From NCBI GenBank assembly GCA_030591105.1, contig JAUVBS010000035.1, positions 1 through 10,457 on the forward strand: a stretch of DNA of 10,457 nt, given 5' to 3'. This DNA comes from a bacterium (GTDB lineage: Bacteria > Krumholzibacteriota > Krumholzibacteriia > LZORAL124-64-63). The notes beneath the pieces are model-generated. The model did no database searches. It had not been told where the DNA came from and saw nothing but the letters and a program-made list of their open reading frames with translations. Shown here piece by piece: positions 1 through 5,129 of this stretch; positions within the stretch are counted from its first letter, which is position 1, and every line of letters starts with the position of its first letter. The translations under genes and the position numbers were made by a program.

Positions 1-304
1 CCAGGTTCACGCTGGGGTGAAACCGGAGCCCGCCCTTGTAAGGACCGATGGCGCTGTTCATCTCGATGCGGAAACCGCGGTTGACCTGTACATCACCCTG
101 ATCGTCGACCCACGGTACCCGGAACATGATCACGCGCTCGGGCTCGACGATACGCTCGAGGATCTTGGCCTTGCGGTACTCCGGACGCTTGTCCAGGACC
201 GGCCACAGCGACTCGACGACTTCCACGACCGCCTGGTGGAATTCCTTCTGCTCGGGGTTCTTGGCAACCACATTTTCCATGAAATCGGCGACTGTCTGGG
301 CCAT
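1..304 (-). CDS. gdhA: NADP-type glutamate dehydrogenase, N-terminal part (cut by window edge)
   Basis: This is the first 101 residues of a glutamate dehydrogenase, which in this family interconverts 2-oxoglutarate plus ammonia and glutamate in the cytoplasm, usually with NADPH in the assimilatory direction. Translation of the minus strand begins MAQTVADFMENVV and contains VPWVDDQGDVQVNRGFR (about residues 65-81), then SAIGPYKGGLRFHPSVNL up to the edge. These are hallmarks of hexameric, E. coli GdhA-like enzymes, and the KGG lysine is the conserved substrate-binding residue. The ATG at 302-304 is preceded by a purine-rich GGGGGAG (310-316) 5 bases upstream, which fixes the start. The rest of the substrate domain and the nucleotide-binding domain lie outside. 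It diverges from the gene at 539. Its type differs clearly from the second dehydrogenase at 7577-8866. NADP preference is inferred from family resemblance, because the cofactor-binding region is not in view. Confidence 0.9.
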   Translation of the reverse strand, partial: MAQTVADFMENVVAKNPEQKEFHQAVVEVVESLWPVLDKRPEYRKAKILERIVEPERVIMFRVPWVDDQGDVQVNRGFRIEMNSAIGPYKGGLRFHPSVNL

Positions 305-342
305 TTCGGCTCCCCCTTGGTTCTGCGTCTGCGGAAAACAAC

Positions 343-359
343 TCTGGTGATCCACCAGA
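343..359. repeat. Perfect 7-base inverted repeat, candidate operator
   Basis: The arms TCTGGTG and CACCAGA are exact reverse complements around a 3-base centre (ATC). The repeat lies 39 bases upstream of the gdhA start codon. It could bind a dimeric regulator or fold in the gdhA leader RNA. No regulator gene is seen in the window, and I cannot match the site to a known motif. Confidence 0.4.
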
Positions 360-527
360 AGACTGTTGGCGCGGTTAAAAATAGGCACCGCCCGACCCAA
401 CGCAAGGAAATTGAGGACACTGGAAGCCGTGTTGTCGAAGCGCTCACCGGCCGGGGAGGTTCGTCGATCGCAAGCCGTTGGCATCGTTCGGGTTGACCGA
501 TACGCAGGCCCGGCGTAGGTTACGGTC

Positions 528-534
528 AGGAGGG
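528..534 (+). promoter_or_regulatory. Strong ribosome binding site of PPDK-like paralogue 1
   Basis: AGGAGGG stands 4 bases before the ATG at 539. It is close to the full anti-16S complement and decides the start of the gene. It is the strongest Shine-Dalgarno sequence in the window. Confidence 0.8.
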
Positions 535-538
535 CATC

Positions 539-2908
539 ATGAACGACAAGCGTCAGCCGGACGAACAGCCCGAGCCTGAAACCGTGCGGCAGCACATCCT
601 GGCGGCGCTCAAGCGTCACCCCACGCTCAGGGTGCGGATCGTCCGTTCGTTACAGATCGCGCTGCATAGCCGTGGGATCGTCAGTGTCGAACAGATACAA
701 GACGAGGCCAAACAGCAGATGCCGGCGCCGCACACCAATGCCCGCGAACCGGCCGACGAACCTGCCGACGAACCTGCCGACGACAACGCTCCCCAGGCGG
801 CCCGCTGGGACAAATATCAGCGCGAGGTCATGCTGGGGCTGATCGTCGATTACGCCGCGCAACACTTCACCCCGACTGAGATCGACGACATCGTCAACTT
901 GACCCACAAGCGCGACGAGGCTCAGGCCCTCGAGGAGATCGCCACACTTTCGCAGATCTCCTTCGGGCTGCTGAAGCAGAAGGTCAAGGATTTCTGCGCC
1001 ATACCCGCGGGGCAACTCAAGCTACCCGAACACGAAGCGACTTCGGTGCGCGTCGCGCTGATCAAGCGCTTCATCAGCGACCAGCTCGAGTTCGTCGGTG
1101 TCGCCAAGAAACATCTGGCGATCCGTGACTTCGAAGACATCGTCGACCGTATCATCGGCAACGACACCGGCCTCGGACCCATTGGCGGCAAGGCCGGCGG
1201 CATGGTCCTCGGTGCGAAGATCCTGGCCCGCGCCGGCGAGACCGATCCGGACGCCCCACCCGCCAAGATCCACGTCCCGGAGTCGTTCTTCGTGCGCGCC
1301 GACGCCATGGGAGATTTCTTCAACCACAATGGCCTGCAGGAATTTTACGATCAGAAATACAAACCGATCGACGAGATCCGCCGCGAGTCGGGTCTGATCC
1401 TGCGTCTCTTCCGCAACGCCGATTTCCCCCCCGATATCGTCGCACCGATCCGCCAGATGCTCGAACACCTCGGCGAGCAGCCGCTGATCGTGCGCTCCAG
1501 CAGCCTACTCGAGGACCGCTTCGGTACGGTTTTCGCCGGCAAGTACCGCAGCATCTTCGTGGTGAATCAGGGCGGTATCGACGAACGTCTCGAAGCGTTG
1601 CTCGGGGCGATCGCTGAAGTCTACGCCAGCACCTTGATGCCCGATCCGATCAGTTACCGCCAGCACCACAACTTGCTCGATTACAACGAGAACATGGGCG
1701 TCCTGATCCAGAAGATCGTTGGCCGCCAGATCGGCCCTTATTTCTTGCCGGTCTACGCCGGCGTCGGCCTGAGCCACAACCCGTACCGACGCAACCCGCG
1801 CATCCGGCCCGAGGACGGCCTGGCGCGTATCGTCTTCGGCCTCGGTACGCGGGCGGTCGATCGCGTGGCGACCGATTTTCCGCGGATGATTCCGCTCGGC
1901 TTGCCGTCGGTGCGCCCGGAAGTCCAGACCCGCGACATCGTCGGCATGAGCCAACGCCAGGCCGACGTGATCGACCTGGAGCAGCGTCGCTTCGCCACCG
2001 TCGATGTGGCCGAAGTGATGCGCCACGGGTCATCGGTGCCGGGAGCGAGCAAGGTTTTCTCGACGCTCAAGCACGGATTCTTACGACCGCTGATGGGCGA
2101 CGGCATGATCGGCGATACAGCGGATCTGGTCGTGACCTTCGACAACTTCTGCCAGTCGAGCCCCATCCCGGCCTGGATCCGCTGGTGCCTGCAGACCCTC
2201 GAGAAAGCCTACGGTTGCCCGGTCGATATCGAATTCGCCAGCGACGGCGTCGATTTCTACCTGCTGCAGTGCCGCCCGCAAGCGACCGGTAAAGACAAAG
2301 TAAAGGTGCAGGTGCCGACCGACGTGCCGCCGGAGCGACGCATCTTCAGCGCCGACCGCGACATCATCTCGGCCGCGGTCCACGGTATCGAGTACGTGGT
2401 ACTGATCGACCCGCGCCACTACAACGCGCTGGAAACGGTCGATCAACGGCTCGCCATCGCCCAGGCAGTGCGCCGGCTCAACCAGGTTCTCGAGGGCCAT
2501 CGCTTCATCCTGCTCGGGCCGGGGCGCTGGGGCAGCAAAGATCTGCGCCTCGGCATTCGGGTCGGTTACGCCGATATCAACAACTCGGCGATGTTGATCG
2601 AGATCGCCCGCCGCCAAGACGGCTACCTGCCCGAGGTCTCCTTCGGCTCGCACTTTTTCCAGGACATGGTCGAATCGGACATCCACTACCTCGCCCTCTA
2701 CCCCGACGAGGACGGAACTGTTTTCGCCGAAGATTTTCTGTACGGAGCGGCGAACCAGCTCGCCGAGCTGTTGCCCGAATGCGCCGAGCAAACCGGCGTG
2801 GTCCACGTGATCCACGTACCGCGGGCGAACCCCGACGGATTGCTACTGAATCTCGATCTCGACGGAGAGCGTCAACAAGCCCTCGGCTACCTCGCACCAC
2901 CTCGATGA
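539..2908 (+). CDS. PEP/pyruvate-binding (PPDK N-terminal, ATP-grasp-like) domain protein, paralogue 1
   Basis: A 789-residue protein whose middle (about 211-580) is the nucleotide-binding domain of pyruvate phosphate dikinase/PEP synthase. Visible motifs are GGKAGGM (K218), IVRSSSLLEDRFG (R319), FAGKY, GLGTRAVDR (434-442), VDIEF (D563, E565) and LLQCRPQ (Q577, R579). By alignment to the family these match the ATP-contacting Lys, Arg, Asp, Glu and Arg of PPDK. The swivelling phosphohistidine domain and the PEP/pyruvate barrel are both absent. The C-terminal part (about 600-789) instead carries RFILLGPGRWGS (655-666) and SHFFQ (704-708), shared with the other two paralogues. The N-terminus has a helical segment, an acidic ADEP linker (72-82) and a helical block with ISDQLEFVGVAK (179-190) shared with paralogue 2. 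No signal peptide or membrane segment is seen, so it is probably cytosolic. It diverges from gdhA. It probably binds ATP; the reaction and substrate are unknown. Automatic names such as 'PEP synthase' would mislead, because the catalytic His domain is missing. Confidence 0.88.
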   Translation: MNDKRQPDEQPEPETVRQHILAALKRHPTLRVRIVRSLQIALHSRGIVSVEQIQDEAKQQMPAPHTNAREPADEPADEPADDNAPQAARWDKYQREVMLGLIVDYAAQHFTPTEIDDIVNLTHKRDEAQALEEIATLSQISFGLLKQKVKDFCAIPAGQLKLPEHEATSVRVALIKRFISDQLEFVGVAKKHLAIRDFEDIVDRIIGNDTGLGPIGGKAGGMVLGAKILARAGETDPDAPPAKIHVPESFFVRADAMGDFFNHNGLQEFYDQKYKPIDEIRRESGLILRLFRNADFPPDIVAPIRQMLEHLGEQPLIVRSSSLLEDRFGTVFAGKYRSIFVVNQGGIDERLEALLGAIAEVYASTLMPDPISYRQHHNLLDYNENMGVLIQKIVGRQIGPYFLPVYAGVGLSHNPYRRNPRIRPEDGLARIVFGLGTRAVDRVATDFPRMIPLGLPSVRPEVQTRDIVGMSQRQADVIDLEQRRFATVDVAEVMRHGSSVPGASKVFSTLKHGFLRPLMGDGMIGDTADLVVTFDNFCQSSPIPAWIRWCLQTLEKAYGCPVDIEFASDGVDFYLLQCRPQATGKDKVKVQVPTDVPPERRIFSADRDIISAAVHGIEYVVLIDPRHYNALETVDQRLAIAQAVRRLNQVLEGHRFILLGPGRWGSKDLRLGIRVGYADINNSAMLIEIARRQDGYLPEVSFGSHFFQDMVESDIHYLALYPDEDGTVFAEDFLYGAANQLAELLPECAEQTGVVHVIHVPRANPDGLLLNLDLDGERQQALGYLAPPR
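752..783 (+). repeat. 12-base tandem repeat coding for an Ala-Asp-Glu-Pro linker
   Basis: The unit GCCGACGAACCT occurs twice in full (752-763, 764-775) and then in part (776-783). It encodes ADEP repeats in the linker between the N-terminal helices and the next helical block of paralogue 1. The unit length is a multiple of three, so changes in copy number would keep the frame and only alter the length of a flexible acidic linker. Confidence 0.7.
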
Positions 2909-2925
2909 GCAGGCGCCGGTATGTT

Positions 2926-2979
2926 AGGACCCCCCGGGGGGCCCTGGCGGTTGCCGAACCGCGGGTCCAGGACGTTGGG
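2926..2979. terminator. GC-rich inverted-repeat cluster after paralogue 1 (possible terminator)
   Basis: Starting about 20 bases past the stop of the plus-strand gene there is a CCCCCCGGGGGG self-complementary block, followed by CCTGG-CGGTT-GCCG-AACCG-CGGGT-CCAGG, which can fold into a nested stem. An outer GGACCC can also pair with the later GGGTCC. No run of T follows on the plus strand, so this is not a classical intrinsic terminator. It may stabilise the 3' end or work with Rho. Confidence 0.35.
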
Positions 2980-3027
2980 TGTGCCATGACTCCTGGTTCA
3001 CCGGATTTGATAAAACGCAAGATGGAA

Positions 3028-3054
3028 CCGGCCGGTGGTCCACCCACCGGCCGG
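3028..3054 (-). terminator. 11-bp stem hairpin between convergent genes
   Basis: CCGGCCGGTGG (3028-3038) and CCACCGGCCGG (3044-3054) are perfect complements around a 5-base loop. The hairpin lies 39 bases beyond the stop of the minus-strand secreted protein gene. Reading leftwards it is followed by a moderately T-rich stretch containing GCGTTTTATC, which favours a terminator for the minus-strand gene. Because the gap is convergent it may also stop transcription coming from paralogue 1. Confidence 0.65.
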
Positions 3055-3093
3055 CTGACGTTGTGGAATTTTCAGCAATCTTGCCCAGACGAA

Positions 3094-3879
3094 CTACCTG
3101 TACATCGATTTAAGAGCGCTGAAGCTGGTGTTCTCCGTCGCCACGGGGAACGGATGCCAGATCCAGAAGCAGGAGTCGTCGGGAATCGTGCCTTCCTCAT
3201 CGCAAGCGATGGTCAAGGAGTACAGGGCGTCACCGTCGCGGGCGATGGCCGTCGTCGAACCGCTACCGGTTTCGGGATTGCCCGCGCCGATCAACAGCAC
3301 CATGTCGCCGGTGCGATGGAAGAGGATCGCTTCCTGATCCCACCACGGGCCGTTGCCGCCAGGCCAATGGGCGACCTGGCTCCACATGATGACGGTGCAC
3401 GGCTCGTCGTCATCTCGACCCTGCTGCGGGCAAACCTCGAAGTACTCGTACCAGGCGGTGCCGATTCCCGGCTCCAGATCGAGATCGTCGTGGAGCACGG
3501 CGATACGCGGATTCGGATAGCCTGGATCCGGGTAGGGGCACATATTGGACAGATCGTTGTAGTCGCCCGAGAAGAACGAGAGGAAACCGTTGGACGAGAG
3601 CCACACTTCGGTGTAATCGGTGTCATAGAAGTTGAACGGATCGTCGCCCGAGATGGGGATCGGTCCCATCAAGACGTCATCGCCATCGCCGACCAGGGTG
3701 CCGGAGGTGGAAATGTCCATCAGGGTGAAGTCGCATTCCTCCCCGACGATGTACCCGAAATCGTCCATTCGCGAATCCATGACGTAACCGGGGACCACCG
3801 GTGCCGGATCATCCTTCTCGGCGAAAGCGACGCCAGCGAGCAGCACGGTCATGGCGGTGAACATTAATAAATAGCGCAC
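3094..3879 (-). CDS. Secreted protein of unknown function, beta-rich, six cysteines
   Basis: A 261-residue protein that I cannot assign to a named family. It begins with a clear Sec signal peptide: a short positive start, the hydrophobic stretch LLMFTAMTVLLAGV, and VAFA before E21, a good signal peptidase I site. No lipobox cysteine is present. The mature part is acidic (including DGDD at 65-68) and aromatic, with six cysteines at about 49, 114, 150, 161, 226 and 237, consistent with disulfides in the periplasm or outside the cell. FNFYDTDYTEVWLSSNGFLSFF (83-103) resembles the 'fine-structured beta-sandwich' stretch seen in many exported bacterial and nidogen-like domains, which is only a resemblance. 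The GTG at 3877-3879 is chosen as start because AAGGAG (3886-3891) precedes it by 6 bases and it places the signal peptide at the very N-terminus. A frame opening at 3984 would add 35 residues in front. It appears to be a single-gene unit. Confidence 0.75.
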   Translation of the reverse strand: MRYLLMFTAMTVLLAGVAFAEKDDPAPVVPGYVMDSRMDDFGYIVGEECDFTLMDISTSGTLVGDGDDVLMGPIPISGDDPFNFYDTDYTEVWLSSNGFLSFFSGDYNDLSNMCPYPDPGYPNPRIAVLHDDLDLEPGIGTAWYEYFEVCPQQGRDDDEPCTVIMWSQVAHWPGGNGPWWDQEAILFHRTGDMVLLIGAGNPETGSGSTTAIARDGDALYSLTIACDEEGTIPDDSCFWIWHPFPVATENTSFSALKSMYR

Positions 3880-3885
3880 GGTTTT

Positions 3886-3891
3886 CTCCTT
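3886..3891 (-). promoter_or_regulatory. Ribosome binding site deciding a GTG start
   Basis: On the minus strand AAGGAG stands 6 bases before the GTG at 3877-3879. It favours this start over the upstream in-frame codon at 3984, which has no comparable site. Confidence 0.7.
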
Positions 3892-4111
3892 GTTGTTGGA
3901 ACCCACAGGGCAAATGGAGAACAAACTGCTGAGCGTAGAAAGAAGAATTTCTAGGTGACGCGGAACATAGAAACGCCTGTACAAATCACTATATCAGCCC
4001 GAACCAGGCGACGCTCTGGCACTCCTCCTTATCAAACGTTCCGCGGTTAGCGCCTGGACCGCCGACACGTCATTGGTGCGAACGTACCATAATTCTCCAG
4101 ATTTCTCAACA

Positions 4112-4129
4112 GATTTATGTCGATAAATC
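4112..4129. repeat. Palindrome GATTTAT-GTCG-ATAAATC
   Basis: Perfect 7-base arms flank a 4-base centre. The core TTTAT-N4-ATAAA agrees with the FNR-type consensus TTGAT-N4-ATCAA at eight of ten positions, with the same substitution in each half. It lies upstream of the secreted protein gene but well away from the candidate -10, so its role is uncertain. Confidence 0.35.
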
Positions 4130-4189
4130 ATTTCACGATATTATTCTCTATGCGAGCCGGAACGGCAGCGACGGCGGGGGCTAGCTGAC

Positions 4190-4957
4190 TCAGGGATGCA
4201 GATCTCCGGTCCGGAAAACCAGATCCCAGAACGGCTGGCTCACCCCGAAGCGACTGTCGTGGTCGCGGTGGTGGTGCGCCAGGTGGTATTTCTTCAGGAA
4301 GACCAGCCAGCGGTTCCGGGTCTTGTGATGATGGCTCCAGTAGTGCGACATGTCGTAGAAGAGGTAACCGAGGATCAGCCCGCCGAAGAACGCCAACGTG
4401 TGGGGCAAGGTCATCAAGAGGCTCAGCAGAGCGAATACGATGATCGCCATACCGATGGCCGCCGGGATCGGAAACACCAGCCGCGTCCCGTCCCACGGGT
4501 CGAGGTGATGGATGCCGTGGGCCAGGAAGTGGAATTTTCGGCCGAAGGTGTTGTGCGGAATATTGTGGAAGACCACCCGGTGCAAGCCGTACTCCACCAG
4601 GGTCCAGATCACGAAGCCGTACAGGGCCCAGCCGAGCAGTTGCAGCGGCGCCAACTGTTGCCAGGTCCAGGACAACACCAGACTGATCAGAGCCACCGGC
4701 AACCACAGACCGAGCACATGCTCCCACTTGATGTGGGTGCCCGGCTCGAGCCAGTCCTGGCCAAATATACGTACCGAACCGGCCCACGGTCCTGACTGCA
4801 ACTCCTTCAATTCCTTCAGCGTCGTGACCGTGATCCCCTGGTGAACCCACGGCTCATAGTCATCACCGAGCGCATTGATCTGAGGAAACAGCGGCTGGGT
4901 GAGATCGACCCCGAACTCGTCGATCAGGCCGGTGGTGCTTTCCGCGGGCATACTCAT
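4190..4957 (-). CDS. Fatty acid hydroxylase, FA2H/sterol desaturase superfamily
   Basis: An integral membrane di-metal hydroxylase, 255 residues from the start used here. Positions below count from the alternative start at 4990 (266 residues). Histidine clusters are HRVVFH (137-142), HFLAHGIHH (154-162), HYWSHHH (216-222) and HLAHHHRDH (236-244), the multi-His pattern that binds two metals. Hydrophobic segments are near 92-109, 118-136, 171-195 and 199-214. The stretch from EYGLHRVVFH to DGTRLVFPIP closely resembles eukaryotic FA2H and yeast Scs7, which add a 2-hydroxyl group to acyl chains using oxygen; the cytochrome b5 domain of those proteins is absent. It probably hydroxylates an acyl chain of a membrane lipid, but the substrate is inferred only. 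The ATG at 4957 has GGA 7 bases upstream, whereas the ATG at 4990 has no ribosome site, so the shorter form is preferred. It is on the same strand as paralogue 2 but 139-172 bases away, with its own candidate promoter. Confidence 0.85.
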   Translation of the reverse strand: MSMPAESTTGLIDEFGVDLTQPLFPQINALGDDYEPWVHQGITVTTLKELKELQSGPWAGSVRIFGQDWLEPGTHIKWEHVLGLWLPVALISLVLSWTWQQLAPLQLLGWALYGFVIWTLVEYGLHRVVFHNIPHNTFGRKFHFLAHGIHHLDPWDGTRLVFPIPAAIGMAIIVFALLSLLMTLPHTLAFFGGLILGYLFYDMSHYWSHHHKTRNRWLVFLKKYHLAHHHRDHDSRFGVSQPFWDLVFRTGDLHP

Positions 4958-5024
4958 GGTTGCTTCCGTTCCGATACGGGTTCGATTCATCTACGGCGGG
5001 ATATGACGGTATCGTGAGCTCCTT

Positions 5025-5054
5025 AGTAAACAACTTTTCGACTTCGAAGATCAA
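5025..5054 (-). promoter_or_regulatory. Candidate sigma-70 promoter for the fatty acid hydroxylase gene
   Basis: On the minus strand TTGATC (5049-5054, four of six to -35) and TTTACT (5025-5030, four of six to -10) are separated by 18 bases in a locally AT-rich stretch. Transcription would begin near 5018, some 30-60 bases before the two possible ATG starts. The match is moderate and is judged by eye. Confidence 0.3.
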
Positions 5055-5129
5055 TGCGTATTCTGATCCAAGGCGTATCATGTTGCATTTAAACATGTTA
5101 GAGGCCACAGCGCGGAGAATCTGCGGACA

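Larger units (their letters stand above)
305..538. promoter_or_regulatory. Divergent control region between gdhA and PPDK-like paralogue 1
   Basis: These 234 bases separate two genes transcribed away from each other, so both promoters should lie here. A perfect 7-base inverted repeat, TCTGGTG-ATC-CACCAGA (343-359), sits about 40 bases upstream of the gdhA start and could be an operator or a small hairpin in the leader. Reading towards gdhA, TATTTT near 378-383 could act as a weak -10 box, with TTGCGT 16 bases upstream as a poor -35. I see no convincing sigma-70 promoter towards the plus-strand gene. The open frames crossing this stretch look like shadows. Only the inverted repeat is directly visible; its role is a guess. 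Confidence 0.4.
3880..4189. promoter_or_regulatory. 310-base gap: leader and promoter region of the secreted protein gene
   Basis: This gap lies between two minus-strand genes and is more AT-rich than its surroundings. On the minus strand TATAGT (3988-3993) is a five-of-six match to a -10 box, but no good -35 is seen 17 bases upstream. If used, it would give a leader of about 100 bases. A 7-base inverted repeat, CCAGGCG (4004-4010) with CGCCTGG (4051-4057), and a palindrome at 4112-4129 are also present. No convincing terminator for the hydroxylase gene is visible near 4189. I see no small gene here. Confidence 0.35.

Noticed and set aside
17..496. Plus-strand open frame of 159 codons at the left end
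   Set aside because: It lies opposite the gdhA coding sequence, whose minus-strand translation is an unmistakable glutamate dehydrogenase, and its own translation resembles nothing.
539..2908. Naming the paralogues PEP synthase (ppsA) or pyruvate phosphate dikinase (ppdK)
   Set aside because: The phosphohistidine domain and PEP/pyruvate barrel needed for these reactions are absent.
2779..3867. Long plus-strand open frame of 362 codons
   Set aside because: It overlaps the end of paralogue 1 in another frame and lies antisense to the secreted protein gene, which has a signal peptide and ribosome site. It is a GC-driven shadow.
4128..4850. Minus-strand open frame overlapping the hydroxylase in another frame
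   Set aside because: Its translation is Pro/Arg/Gly-rich without motifs, while the alternative frame carries the full set of histidine motifs.
5079..5099. Two CATGTT direct repeats 15 bases apart
   Set aside because: They are short and in an AT-rich gap where such repeats are expected by chance, with no matching regulator or symmetry.
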